A stretch of 64,000 bases of DNA from DATKAS01 sp963733765 (lineage in GTDB: Bacteria > Actinomycetota > Acidimicrobiia > Acidimicrobiales > DATKAS01): contig CAVTEI010000007.1 of assembly GCA_963733765.1 (NCBI GenBank), positions 310,001-374,000 of the forward strand, read 5' to 3'. Under the pieces are notes generated by a model. It was not told where the DNA came from. It was given only the letters and a program-made list of their open reading frames with translations, and searched no databases. The position numbers were made by a program, and so were the translations under genes. Shown in pieces: positions 17,791 through 27,667 of this stretch (positions are counted from its first letter, which is position 1; each line of letters starts with the position of its first letter).

Positions 17791-17818
17791 CTCATCAGAG
17801 CCGGCTCATCAGGGCCGG
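17791..17818. repeat. 14-base tandem direct repeat upstream of a CWB2 gene
   Basis: Two adjacent copies (17791-17804 and 17805-17818) of CTCATCAGAGCCGG, differing at one base, lie just upstream of the ribosome binding site of the CWB2 gene at 17779. They fall in its 5' leader or promoter and could be an operator or a duplication; the sequence alone cannot say. Confidence 0.5.
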
Positions 17819-17908
17819 ATGGCCAGATGAACGCCGGGTGAACCTACCAGCGACGTGGTGATACCCATCGTCGGGCTCAGCAAACACAGCGACGATGCCA
17901 AAACGCGA

Positions 17909-17934
17909 AAGCGGGGCCCCGAAGGGCCCCGCTT
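17909..17934 (-). terminator. Strong hairpin terminator after the CWB2 pair member
   Basis: A perfect 11-base-pair stem (AAGCGGGGCCC with GGGCCCCGCTT) closes a four-base loop. On the minus strand it is followed by TTTCGCGTTTT. It lies 22 bases beyond the stop of the upstream CWB2 gene (17956) and separates it from the CWB2 gene that starts at 17779. Confidence 0.8.
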
Positions 17935-17955
17935 CCTAGGTTGCCGTTGGACGAG

Positions 17956-20781
17956 CTAGGTAGTGATACCAGCCAGCGCGTTCTGGGAAGCCGTGCACAC
18001 CGCGTCAGAGATCGCGGCCTGCAGACCCAGGCACTTGATGGCATTCACCGGAGCTGAGGTTGCATTGCTGGCGCCGACCGCCGTGAGCGCGCTCGCGGTG
18101 GAGGCACCCAGGTTGTTCGGATCGACGGTCAGCAAGAATGCTTGCTTCGCAGAAGAAGCAGTAGTTGAGCTTGTTGGGATCGGTACCCGTGCCGATGCCA
18201 CCGTTGATCGTCTGCACGCCGAACAGCGAGCCACGACCCTGGACCGCTGCGGTCAGCGAGTCAGGGAAGGTGTCGCCGCGGGCGAGCAGAATGGTGGAGA
18301 CGAAGGACGTGCCCACGATCGATCCCGCGAGCCCTGTGTTGCTCGCGAGACGGGTCGCCCACGCGTGGATCGCCACAGCGGTTTGGAGACGATCCGCACC
18401 GCTGATACGGGCGACGGCAAGACCAAGGCCACCGTCTTGCGTGGCCTTGACGAGCTCGTCCTGCACGGCCTGCGAAACCGCTGCCGTGCCACCGATGATG
18501 TACACCTGCTGCGTCTGAAGATCCCGCAGGGTCTGGCGAGCCTCAGGTGAGAGCGCCGCCGGATCGGTGAGGATCATCGGGATGCCGCGGGAGTAGGAGC
18601 GAACGCCCGCCGCCAGGGCGTCGGGGAAGTTCGTGCCCGACACCAGGAAGGCACTCCGGCAGAAGGTGCACCCCTTGTTCGCTGCGGAAACCGTGGTTGC
18701 CGCCTGCGAGGTGCCAACTGCGGCACCAGGCGTACCCGTCTGGTTGAACAGCGCGGGCTGCACCTGCTGCACGACCACCGGAATCGACACGGGCAGACCC
18801 GTGAGGATGTTCAGCAGTCGCATCGTGCCGTAACGGGTGTCATTCAGCGGATCCTGGACACGAGTAACCGCGAGCTTCGTACCGGGTGCGAGCCTCGGGT
18901 CACCGTTGACGACGACGTTCGAGGGACCGCCGCACTGGGTGTTGGTCGTGCAGCTCGTGTTCAGGGTCTTGAGGAAGTCGACGACCGTGTCCGGCACGGC
19001 GGCGGGGCCACCGAGGACGAGCACCGTCGTCACGCCCAGGTTGGTCAGCGCGAACGAGACCTGGCCCAGGGCGTCAACGGTCGGGCGAACCAGCAGGATC
19101 GCCGCCCCGATGCGACCAGCGGCATACGACGCCGAGAGCGCATCCGGGAAGTTGTCAGCCGTGCCGACCAGGGCGAAGCGAGTACCGCCGCATCCCTGCT
19201 GTCCGGCCGGAAGCGCAGTGTTGCCTACCGTGCCGGTCACTCCGACCGGGTTGGTGAGCGGCAGACCGGCGCAGCCGTTGGCGGCGAGGTTGTTCAGGTT
19301 CACACCAGACAGGCCGTACTTCTCCTGCTGGAGGATGCGTGCCGGTGGCGACGCGGTCGTTACCGCCGGAGCGGTCAGCCAGCAAGAGGAAGAAGATCGG
19401 CACCCGGTTCAAGTCGTTCGGATCAGCTCGGGTTGGGACCCGAGAAGTTGCCGATCGTCGCGAAGCTGGTGTTCGTCGTCGTGAGCGGGTTGACCGCCGG
19501 CGGGACCGGATCGCTGGTCGTGGCGAGTGCGCCACCGTTGGCGTCGGGCAGAGCCGAAATCCCACGGAGGGAGCCGCCAGGACCGAACTGGTCACCGCAG
19601 TCGGTGAGGATCACGCGCACCGAGCCGGTGACGGCCCCGGGGATCGTGAGCCGCAGGTTGTTGAGGGTGAGCGACGAGAGCACGTTCGCCGGGTTGTTGG
19701 CGATCGTGATCGACACGCGCGTGCCGAGGCGCCCCCGGGCCGTTGTCGGGCACGAACACGTTCTGCAGGAGATCGGTCGCGAGACCGCTGCCGGTCACCG
19801 TGAGAGCCGGTGAAGCGGCGAAAGCTGCGCCAGGCGGCGAAGCGATGTCGATGCAGAAGGTGTTGTTGATCGTGCCAGGCGCACCCCACGCATCAGAGAC
19901 CTGCTCGGTCATCGTGATGCCGCTGACGTGCGAGTTTGTGCCGCACCACCAGTGGTGACCGCGAATGTCTTCGGCGGGCCGACGAGCGTGACAGTGGTGA
20001 CCCAGGCATTGCTGTCGAGGTTGTTCGGGCCCGTGGTGGTCGGCGGGTTCTGGACGTTCACACCGTCGGCCGAGTGGGCCTTGGTGAGAGTCGTCACGCC
20101 GTTGCGCACGTTCGAGAAGAACATGAACACCCGCACGGGGCCGGTCGTCGTCGAGAAGTTGCGGAGGGTCGCGCCGGCGTTGTTCGCCTGACCCGTGCCA
20201 CGACCGACGTCGTACCTGACGTTGCTGATCACGATCGGGCCGGGGCCAGTCGTGGCGACGGTGAAGACGAAGATGTCCGTCTTGGTGCCGCCGTCCTGCA
20301 CGTTGCAGAAGCCGGGAATGGTGCCGTTGGCGCCAGCAGATGTGGACGACCCGGCAACGCCGGGCAGCAGCGTGAGCGTGCCGCCGGTCGGACCGGCCGC
20401 CGTCGGGGTCGCCGCGAACGACACGAAGCGGCGGTCACCCGTGATGGACTGGCCGCCTGCTTGAGTGTTGCAGTTCGCATTCATCGCAGGTGTCGGAGCC
20501 GTGGTCGGCGTGCCGACACCGGGCTGGGCCACCTGGAGGGTGATCTGATCGCCGGCATCAAACGTGTCGGTCGAGGCGCCGATGCGAATGTCGCCGCCCG
20601 CGGAACCAGCTTGGCCGGTGCCGATGACGGTCTGATTCAGCGCCAAAAACGCGGGTGGATTCGTGCCGGTCGATGCCGCCTGGGCTACGCCCGACGCCAA
20701 CACCGGTGCGAGGCCCGCGACGAGAAGGCCGGCGACACCAGCGCCAACCAACCGCCGCAGCCTGCGGGACGGTGACTTCAT
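17956..20781 (-). pseudogene. Second CWB2 surface protein, interrupted by about five frameshifts
   Basis: Starts at ATG 20781 with the signal peptide MKSPSRRLRRLVGAGVAG... ending LASGVAQA, and an AGGAGG four bases upstream. Translation is continuous only if frames are switched near 19920, 19735 (in a CCCGGGGG run), 19430, 19350 and 18145. Joined, it gives about 930 residues. The beta-rich N-terminal region parallels the neighbouring CWB2 protein (SNAWVTTVTLVG against SNAWITHISLTG; VRVILTDCGDQFG against VQVFLTDCDSPPFG). CWB2 repeats follow, with NFPDALSASYAAG, NFPDALAAG and GADRLQTA. CTFC and CFFC cysteine pairs are unusual for CWB2 domains. The conservation on both sides of every junction favours sequencing indels over decay, but the sequence as given cannot make one protein. 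Confidence 0.7.
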
Positions 20782-21042
20782 ACAACCTCCTGGTTGTTGT
20801 CCTATTCGATTGCGACCGACACGCGCCGTCCAACGGAACCCGGCGATCGCATGCGGGAACAGGCAGAAGCCCTGCCGCCCCTCGGTAGCGAGAACCCCAG
20901 GCGTGACGACTCGTGACACCCGAAATTCGGCTGGAGGGACCCTAAGGGCCCGCCCCGAGCCGGGTCAAGCATTCGCATCCACCGTCATGGCAGGCCAGAT
21001 GGGCCGCGCCCCGTGCCCCGAGTTCGGGGGCACCGGGACCAA
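20782..21042. other. Intergenic leader of the CWB2 gene
   Basis: This 261-base gap holds the AGGAGG (complement of 20786-20791) of the CWB2 gene. Next to the stop of the O-antigen-ligase-like gene, GTGCCCC pairs with GGGGCAC across 21013-21033; this may terminate that gene, although no T-run follows. No open reading frame of protein character was seen. Confidence 0.5.
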
Positions 21043-23541
21043 TCAGCCTTCGGAAACGGCGTCCAAACGCTCCTGGAACTGGGCTTTTGCCGTCTCGTCG
21101 CCCTGAGCGTCGGCGATCGCCACGGCCTCGCTGAGCAGGACAGGATCGGCGGGGAAGCGCTCGAGCCCGGCCTCGACCACCTCTCGAGCGGCGTCCAGGT
21201 CTTCCGCAGCCCGCAGGGCGGCGACCTCGCCCCTCACATAAATAGCGTTGAACGGGTTGGCCCGGGAGGCTCGCCCGAACAGCTCGGCCTCAAGGTCGGC
21301 ATCCCCGAGGGCGGGAGCCAGCTCGCGAACCTGCGCGAGCAAGAAGCCGTAGGTGGACAGCGGCGCCGGGTCGCGAGGAGCACGATCGACTGCGTTCTGG
21401 AGAAGGTCTCGGATCGGCTGGAGGCCAGCCGCGTTCTCCGTCGTCACCGCGTTGGCTGCGTCCAAGACCGCAACCTCGAACTGCGCCTCGGAGAGCGGGT
21501 AGAACACCTCGATCGTGTTCTGCGAGCTCGCGTCCCTGAACGAAGCGAGCGTGGAGCGCAGCACCTCAGCCTGCTCGGCGGAGTCGGCCTGATCCGGCGA
21601 CTCCGTCTGCGTCGATTGCAACAGCACGTTGGTGCCCTCGATCGCCGCCTGGAACGACCGCTCGGCCCGCCACCAGGTGGAGGCGAACCACGACAACACG
21701 ACGACCGCGATGCCGGCGACGATCACCGGGACCGCGATCGAGGCGCGCCGGGCGGGTCGACGATGCGGACGACGCGGCGGCTCCAGCGTCACCGCGCGGT
21801 CGGGCTCGTCGACGTGGAGGATCGCCCGGGGGCTCAAGCCTGCAGTTACACCGGCGCCCAGAGCGATGACACTGACAACCGCGGCCATCGCCCACAACAC
21901 GACGTTGATCCCGAGCAGCTCGACGTTGAACGAGCTCTGCAGCAGCACCGCGGTCGCGGCGCCCACCGCCGCGGTCAACAACAGGCGTTGGTCGCGCCAC
22001 TCTCCAGCGACGCGCTCGCGGGCGCGCACATGTCGCCACGCGCCCCACGCCCGAAGGGCAAGCCAGACAAAGAAGAACAACAACGCGCCGAGGCCGAGCA
22101 CGCCCTTCGTCGCGAGGGTCTGCAGGAAGGTGTTGTGCGCGCCGTTGATCGTCTGGTCGGGACCGAACGCGTCGACGAACTTCTGTGTCTGGTAGGTGGG
22201 CGACAGGTAACCGAACGTGTCGGGTCCCCAACCGAGCAGCGGACGGTCGCTGGCCATGTCGGTCGCCGACTTCCAGTACTCCACGCGCTGCGCGGCAGTG
22301 CTGGTGCCCGACGACCAGTCGGTGGCCGCTTCGAGCTTGTCGCCCAGCGTGCCCTGCGCCGCCACGATGACCACGCAGACCAGGGCCGCGACCGCCACGC
22401 CGGCGCCGAGCCAGGCCGCCATGCGCTTGTGCTGGCGGAGCTCGGGGATGAGCAGGAGCCCGGTGAGGATGAGCGCTCCGACAGCCGCTCCGAGACCGCC
22501 GAGGCTGCTCGTCTCGACGAGGCAGAGCAGGGCGCCTCCGAGCACCGCCGCTGACAGCACGCGGGTGAGGACGGAGCGGTCGCTGATCACGACGATCAGC
22601 CCGATCGGGAGCAGGCAGGCGACGAACCCCGCGAGGTGGTTCGGGTTGCCCAATGTCGACCAGACCGTGCTCGTCGGTCCGAACGATGCGCCGGGATTGA
22701 TGAAGCCGATCCAGTCCCAGCTCGTGCCCAGCTCGACATCGGCGGTCTGGATGAGTCCGTACAGCACCACGGGGCCGCCACCCGCGAGCAAGAACGTGGT
22801 GAGGATCGTGCGGAGGTCCGTAGGCCGCCACGACTCGGCGGCCGAGAGCGTGAGGACCGCGAACGCCAACAGGGCGAGGAAGCCGTCGTAGGACTGGTAG
22901 TCCCCGAGGAAGCTGAGCCTCGGACTCACGCTGAAGATCGTGGCGAGCAACCCGACGACGACCATCGCGAGGATCGGCCAATGAAGGCCGGTGCGGAGGT
23001 CGGGAATCTTCGCGTTCGTGAGCGCGTCGACCGCCCAGAGCGCGGCGAGCACGAGGGCGCCGATCATCAGCAGAGTGAGCTTCGCGACGCCGAACCGCTC
23101 GGCGGTACCCGGATCGAACGTGACCGGGAGAGCGACGACGACGACGAGCGCGGTGATTCGACGCGCGCTGCGGAGCGCATCGGTCGGGTCCCACAGCGCC
23201 TGGCCAGCGATGAAGAGGGCGACGGCCGCCCACGACAACGCAATGAGGAACAGCGCGAGCCCGAACGTCGAGAGGACTCCGGTGACGCCGAGCAGGAGCC
23301 AGAGCGCACTGAGGCCCGCACCGACGACAATCGTCGGGGTGACCTGTCGTTGCCCGGCCGGTTTCGAGGGCGGTTTGGAGGCCGGTATGGCCGCCGGACG
23401 GGCCGCGGGCTCCTGCGTGTCGCGAGCGGCTGTCGGCTTCGAGGCCACCGCGACCGGAGCGCTGGCCGTAGCGGTCACTGGGTTGGGCTTGCTGGCAGCG
23501 GGGCGCGTCGGACGGTGCGACGTGCGGCGCGATTTGGCCAT
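21043..23541 (-). CDS. O-antigen ligase-like membrane protein with C-terminal helical repeat region
   Basis: 832 residues. A basic, Ala/Pro-rich cytoplasmic start (to about residue 70) leads into roughly twelve to thirteen transmembrane helices up to about 600. The long extracytoplasmic loop has LLGWGPDTFGYLSPTYQT and DQTINGAHNTFLQTLATKG, the Wzy_C/WaaL signature (the conserved H-N and upstream R/W-G). After a final helix (about 620-640), residues 650-832 form a soluble helical domain resembling TPR units. WaaL/Wzy relatives join or polymerise lipid-linked glycans outside the membrane. In a Gram-positive setting it may attach a polymer to a wall or protein acceptor. A TATGCT lies six bases before the ATG. 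Confidence 0.82.
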   Translation of the reverse strand: MAKSRRTSHRPTRPAASKPNPVTATASAPVAVASKPTAARDTQEPAARPAAIPASKPPSKPAGQRQVTPTIVVGAGLSALWLLLGVTGVLSTFGLALFLIALSWAAVALFIAGQALWDPTDALRSARRITALVVVVALPVTFDPGTAERFGVAKLTLLMIGALVLAALWAVDALTNAKIPDLRTGLHWPILAMVVVGLLATIFSVSPRLSFLGDYQSYDGFLALLAFAVLTLSAAESWRPTDLRTILTTFLLAGGGPVVLYGLIQTADVELGTSWDWIGFINPGASFGPTSTVWSTLGNPNHLAGFVACLLPIGLIVVISDRSVLTRVLSAAVLGGALLCLVETSSLGGLGAAVGALILTGLLLIPELRQHKRMAAWLGAGVAVAALVCVVIVAAQGTLGDKLEAATDWSSGTSTAAQRVEYWKSATDMASDRPLLGWGPDTFGYLSPTYQTQKFVDAFGPDQTINGAHNTFLQTLATKGVLGLGALLFFFVWLALRAWGAWRHVRARERVAGEWRDQRLLLTAAVGAATAVLLQSSFNVELLGINVVLWAMAAVVSVIALGAGVTAGLSPRAILHVDEPDRAVTLEPPRRPHRRPARRASIAVPVIVAGIAVVVLSWFASTWWRAERSFQAAIEGTNVLLQSTQTESPDQADSAEQAEVLRSTLASFRDASSQNTIEVFYPLSEAQFEVAVLDAANAVTTENAAGLQPIRDLLQNAVDRAPRDPAPLSTYGFLLAQVRELAPALGDADLEAELFGRASRANPFNAIYVRGEVAALRAAEDLDAAREVVEAGLERFPADPVLLSEAVAIADAQGDETAKAQFQERLDAVSEG

Positions 23542-23547
23542 CGGGTG

Positions 23548-23553
23548 AGCATA
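23548..23553 (-). promoter_or_regulatory. Candidate leaderless -10 element (TATGCT)
   Basis: TATGCT on the minus strand is separated from the ATG at 23541 by six bases (complement of 23542-23547), leaving no room for a ribosome binding site. Confidence 0.45.
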
Positions 23554-23615
23554 GGGGGACGCTCTGGCTCTCTCTCGGGCGCGCCGACCGCGCGTCTACC
23601 GTCACATGTCAGCCC

Positions 23616-24545
23616 ATGACTGAGCGATATCCCAGCACCGTCTTCGTCGTGATCCCGGTGTTCAACCGACTCGAGGAGACGCTCAGCTGCATCAACGATC
23701 TCCGACGGCAGCGGTATCCCAAGGTGGAGATCGTCGTCGTGGATGGAGGCTCCACGGACGGCACCGTCGCCGAGCTGCAGAAGGTGTCGGACGTGCACCT
23801 CATCTGGGGCGTGGGCGAGCAGTGGTGGACAGGCGCGACGTGGCTGGGAATCGACCACGCCCTCGCCCGCGCCGGCGACGACGACTTCGTGATGCTCCTC
23901 AACAACGACACCGCCTTTGGGCCCGAGATGCTCGAGGTGCTCGTCGAGGAATCGCTCCGGCTCGATGCCGCGGTCGCGCCGATCGCCCGCGCCGCAGATG
24001 GTTCGGTGGTGAACGCAGGGACCTGGATCGACTGGTCGACGTATGTGATCGAACAGAGGATGAGCGAACCCGAAGTAGCGGAGAGCACCTGGTCCGTCGG
24101 CGTGCTCGAAGGCCGCGGGTCACTGGTACCCGTCCGAGCGATACGAGCCGCGGGGAATGTCGAACGTGTACGGCTGCCGCACCACGCCGCCGACTACGAG
24201 TTCAGCCTGCGAATCGCTCGTCACGGGTGCGCGCTCATGATGACGAACCGCACTTCGATCACCGTCGATTGGGACGTCCCAGTCCTGATGCGGTACCACG
24301 ACCGTGCATCGGTCCGTCGAGTCTGGTGGGAGCTCACGAACCGGCGGTCGTTCGTCAGCATCCCGGTCCACTTTTCTTTGATCGACCTCGCCTGCCCCGA
24401 TCGCGGACGATGGAAGCTGAAGGTTCGGTTTCTCCGCCGCACTGCTGTCCAGATGGCTCCTCGTACACAGGCTTGGCAGCTCCCCGTACGCGTGAGGACC
24501 AGCATCCGCCGTCGCTACTCGCTTCACCAGACCGGCAGCCGGTAG
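23616..24545 (+). CDS. GT2 family glycosyltransferase (rhamnosyl/galactofuranosyl-type)
   Basis: 309 residues. Opens VFVVIPVFNRLEETLSCINDLRRQ with VVDGGSTDGTVAEL at about 41-54 and the metal-binding region LLNNDTAFGPEML at about 91-103 (NDT in place of DxD). GARRSLVPV... is replaced here by GRGSLVPVRAIRAAG, the acceptor-side loop, followed by HAADYEFSLRIARHG. This NNDT form is common in GT2 enzymes that add rhamnose or galactofuranose. A C-terminal basic tail replaces membrane helices. It is monocistronic between convergent and divergent neighbours, with a TACCGT at 23597-23602 as possible -10. Confidence 0.8.
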   Translation: MTERYPSTVFVVIPVFNRLEETLSCINDLRRQRYPKVEIVVVDGGSTDGTVAELQKVSDVHLIWGVGEQWWTGATWLGIDHALARAGDDDFVMLLNNDTAFGPEMLEVLVEESLRLDAAVAPIARAADGSVVNAGTWIDWSTYVIEQRMSEPEVAESTWSVGVLEGRGSLVPVRAIRAAGNVERVRLPHHAADYEFSLRIARHGCALMMTNRTSITVDWDVPVLMRYHDRASVRRVWWELTNRRSFVSIPVHFSLIDLACPDRGRWKLKVRFLRRTAVQMAPRTQAWQLPVRVRTSIRRRYSLHQTGSR

Positions 24546-24564
24546 CAGACGCTCCGGAAGTGAC

Positions 24565-25587
24565 TCAGTCGTCCGCGTCCGGCACAACGGCGAGCAGCCC
24601 ACCGGCGAGCAGCCCCATGATCACGATCACAGTGACGAGCAGATAGGCAGAGACTCGATCGACGCGGCTGATGACGAGCGCGACGAGGCCGAGGCACACG
24701 CCCGCCGTGTACATCAGCGCCACGGCAGCGGGCACGGGCATGCCCATCCGCACCAGACGATGACTCGTGTGGTCGCGACCGGCTTGGAAGGGGCTGACGC
24801 CCCGCGAGAGACGGGTGACTGTCACAAGTGTCGTGTCGAAGATCGCGACCCCCATCACCACGATCGGCACGAGGAACGTGATGTCGGTCGGGGCGTCGAA
24901 CCGCAGCTTGAGGCCGAGGTACGCGAGCACAAAGCCCAGGAACAGCGCGCCCGCATCGCCCATGTAGATGGTGGCTGGATGGAAGTTGTGTCGAAGAAAT
25001 CCGAGCGCGCACCCCGCGAGACCGATGGCGAGGGCCGCGACGAGAAACTGACCGTTCGACGCGGCGATGACGAAGATCGATCCCGCTGCGATCGCAGCGA
25101 CACCGGACGACAGCCCGTCCATGTTGTCGAGCAGGTTGAAGGCGTTCGTGATGCCGACCACCCACACCACGGTCACGGCCGCGTCGGAGACGCCAGGCCC
25201 AAAGAGGTCCACGCCCGCACCGATGCCCCAGACCGCGAGTCCCGCACCCACCTCCGCGATCAGCCTCACGATGGGGCTCAGTCCCCGGAGATCGTCGCAC
25301 AGCCCGACCACGGCCAGCAGGATCGCCAACGCAAGGATGGCGAACAGCTCGCCGCGACCGGACACGGGAGGGCGCACGATGGCCGCGATGCCGACCGTCA
25401 ACGCGAACGCGCCGACGATCGCGATGCCGCCCAGATATGGCACGGGGTCGGTGTGGCCCTTGTGCTCGCCGGGATGGTCGTACACGTCGCGCCACAGCGC
25501 GAACCGCAGCACGAGCGGGGTGAGAACCAGCGACAAGGCTGACGACACGAGGAACACGGCGAGGTACTGCCAGCCGCCCCCGGTCAC
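24565..25587 (-). CDS. MraY/WecA-type undecaprenyl-phosphate sugar-1-phosphate transferase
   Basis: 340 residues and about eleven transmembrane helices. Conserved cytoplasmic motifs are all present: HTDPVPYLGGIAI, LCDDLRGLSP (the Mg-binding Asp pair), NAFNLLDNMDGLSSG, ATIYMGDAGALFLGF and the terminal GRDHTSHRLV. These define the polyprenyl-phosphate N-acetylhexosamine-1-phosphate transferase family (WecA/TagO/Rfe), which starts lipid-linked glycan assembly by moving HexNAc-1-P from UDP-HexNAc to undecaprenyl phosphate. It is the last gene of the operon with a methyltransferase and a GT4, and the likely priming enzyme of this polysaccharide locus. The exact sugar (GlcNAc or another HexNAc) is not determined. 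Confidence 0.88.
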   Translation of the reverse strand: MTGGGWQYLAVFLVSSALSLVLTPLVLRFALWRDVYDHPGEHKGHTDPVPYLGGIAIVGAFALTVGIAAIVRPPVSGRGELFAILALAILLAVVGLCDDLRGLSPIVRLIAEVGAGLAVWGIGAGVDLFGPGVSDAAVTVVWVVGITNAFNLLDNMDGLSSGVAAIAAGSIFVIAASNGQFLVAALAIGLAGCALGFLRHNFHPATIYMGDAGALFLGFVLAYLGLKLRFDAPTDITFLVPIVVMGVAIFDTTLVTVTRLSRGVSPFQAGRDHTSHRLVRMGMPVPAAVALMYTAGVCLGLVALVISRVDRVSAYLLVTVIVIMGLLAGGLLAVVPDADD

Positions 25588-25617
25588 GACGAGCGACAGT
25601 ACCGGCCGACCGGAGCG

Positions 25618-26861
25618 CTAACGCAGGATCTGTTCGAGCTCGGCGGTCGTACGCGCTCTGGGAGCGCTCGGTGCGGACAGTCTCTCGAGCGGCAGCACCC
25701 ATCGCCAGGCGGCGCGCGTGGTCGCTCCAAAGCTCGATGACCCGGTCGGCGAACTCCTCGGCGGAGTCCACGATGAATCCGTTCACTCCGTCGACGATCG
25801 GCGAGCTGCTCGCGCTGCTTCGAGTAGCGACGACTGCGAGTCCGTGCGCCATGGCGTCGACGATTTTCACCTGTTCGCCGGTGCCGGCGAGGAGGGGGCA
25901 GATGGCAAAGGCGCTCGTCCGATACACCGGGGCGAGCTCATCGACGGGGCCGCCGAGGACGATCCCGTCGTCTGCTTTCCAGCGGACGAACGTTTGGCCG
26001 ATCGCGTCCAGCGTGAACGTCGGCTGTTCCTTTCGCACGAGCGGGAGAACGTAGACGCGCGAACCACAGCAGCCCTTGGAGGTTGAACGGGTTCGGAGCC
26101 CCGACGAAGACCGCGTTGCCTTCATAGGTGTTGTCGACATCGGTCACGTCCACCGCCATCGGCACGTAGTGCACCTTCGTGCGCTGAGTGCCGCGCCGGA
26201 TGATCTCGGCCTCGCCGGTGCTGATCGCGAGGACATCTGTATAGCGGTCGTACAGCCTGAGCTCGCGCCCCGAGATCTGCGCCGATGCCCGGCGTAGGAA
26301 ATCGGGCGTGAGGACCTCGGCCGGGACGTCCTTCGTCGAGATCGGCACTCGCTCGGACAAACGCGGAGCCAGCTCACTCCACATCGATTGGGACGCGGTG
26401 ACGATGTCAATGCTGTCGATGAGCGACTGCACCTCTGGGAAGTCGAAATGTGGGACGAGTCGATCGAACTGCGCGTACGAGCTGAGCATGAGATCAGGAC
26501 CGAGTGATTCGACTTGGCGGCGCGACCACACCTGGTACCCGGGTGGTGTGACGGCCCACGAATCGATCGATGGGCGACCGATCTTCGACTGGAGGTTTGC
26601 TCCGCGCGTGGCAAGCCTCCACAACTTCCACTCTCGGGGGCTCAAGAAGTACAGCCGCACGTCGCGGACGAACCGGTACTTCATCTCGTCGACGCTGCTC
26701 TCGGTCCACGGGTTGTGGGCGAGCTCGGAGCTGAGCAGCACCGACGACCATCCGAGCTCTTGGAGACTACGGAGAAGGCTGAGGCAGCGTTGATGGGCTC
26801 CGGTGCGCGGCGGCACCGGATTGTGAGGGAACCAGACGACCGCCCGCTTCATGCCTGCCAT
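25618..26861 (-). CDS. GT4 family glycosyltransferase (two frameshifts)
   Basis: Starts at the ATG of a TGATG junction with the upstream methyltransferase (MAGMKRAVVWFPHNP). Frame 1 covers the acceptor domain to about 26065 (VFVGAPNPFNLQGLLWFA). A second frame then carries YVLPLVRKEQPTFTLDAIG, the donor-domain VYRTSAFAICPLLAGTGEQVKIVDAMAHGLAVVATRSS and VDGVNGFIVDSAEEFADRV. Near 25650 another shift restores an end reading AELEQILR. Joined length is about 414 residues, normal for the family. The GTGEQVKIVDAMAHG segment is the form seen in glycosyltransferases near polysaccharide exporters. 30 bases separate its stop from WecA. Confidence 0.75.
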
Positions 26862-27621
26862 CAGTGGCGGAACTTCCACCACGCCCGGCGACCGATTCGT
26901 CGCAATCGCATCGTGATGGGCTGGTTGGGCCGCCGCGAACGCGGGAGAACCGCACTCGGGTTCACGACCGAGAAATCAGTGCCCTGCACCACTCGGGGCT
27001 GTTCGACCCAACTGCGCCCGAGCGCCACACCATTCTCGACGAGCAATCGATAGATCGCGAACCGCTTGGTGCGCGCGCGAGCCGGAGCCAAACCCCGGCC
27101 TCGCCGTCGAGGAAGTCGGCAAGCACCGCGCCCGTCCAGAGCTCGACGTCGTCGACTACGAGCATGCCGCCTGTGCGGAGGTGTCGCGTCATGTAGAACC
27201 AGTCGACCATCGGAGCGGGGAAGGCGTGGTTTCCGTCGACAATGATCAAGTCGAGCTCGGCGTCGAGCTCGAGGTTCGGAAGCACGTCCTCGGACTTCGC
27301 GACCATCGGCGTGAAGCCGTCGACGGGGATGTCGTTCTCTTCGCAGTACGCGCGAATCCGCTCGGCCTCACCACCATCGGGTGATATCGAGGTGTGTTGC
27401 GCCCCCAGTACGAGCAACACGATCGTACTGATGCCAGAGCCGGTCTCCATGCTTCGCGCCCCGGGCTCCACGGCATCGCGCAGATGCGGAACGAGCTTGG
27501 GATCGATCTGGAAGTTGACGAGCTCGCCGGCCTCGTTCATGTGGAGGAGTGGCGGCTTGTCGAGGAGGCGGTGGAGCGCTGCTTCCTGATCCGTGAGCAA
27601 GCGAGGAAGGCTAGACGCCAA
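26861..27621 (-). CDS. Class I SAM methyltransferase-like protein (one frameshift)
   Basis: About 253 residues after joining two frames at 27071-27080, a GCGCGCGC run. The first frame has VEPGARSMETGSGISTIVLLVLGAQHTSISPD, DLIIVDGNHAFPAPMVDWFYMTRHLRTGGMLVVDD, the Methyltransf_24 pattern with a GxGxS SAM loop and a DGxH motif. The second frame completes the fold and a basic tail (PITMRLRRIGRRAWWKFRH). The stop overlaps the ATG of the GT4 gene. The start is uncertain: a TTG at 27621 is used, and codons upstream also read as plausible protein. The probable role is modification of a sugar residue of the polymer, which is inference from location. Confidence 0.68.
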
Positions 27622-27654
27622 CGCCTCGTTCTCAGCAAGCCTCAGACGCGGGCC

Positions 27655-27660
27655 TAGGCT
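27655..27660 (+). promoter_or_regulatory. Candidate leaderless -10 element (TAGGCT)
   Basis: TAGGCT ends seven bases before the GTG at 27668 and heads the three-gene glycosyltransferase operon 27668-30875. This spacing is the main reason for choosing the GTG at 27668. Confidence 0.4.
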
Positions 27661-27667
27661 CCCGCCG

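Noticed and set aside
21013..21033. GC hairpin after the ligase-like gene as a firm terminator
   Set aside because: The stem is good but no T-run follows on the minus strand, so it is only mentioned in the intergenic note.
21566..23605. 679-codon minus-strand frame overlapping the ligase-like gene
   Set aside because: Composition is Arg/Ala/Gly/Pro-dominated and it shares the region with a well-supported Wzy/WaaL protein in another frame.
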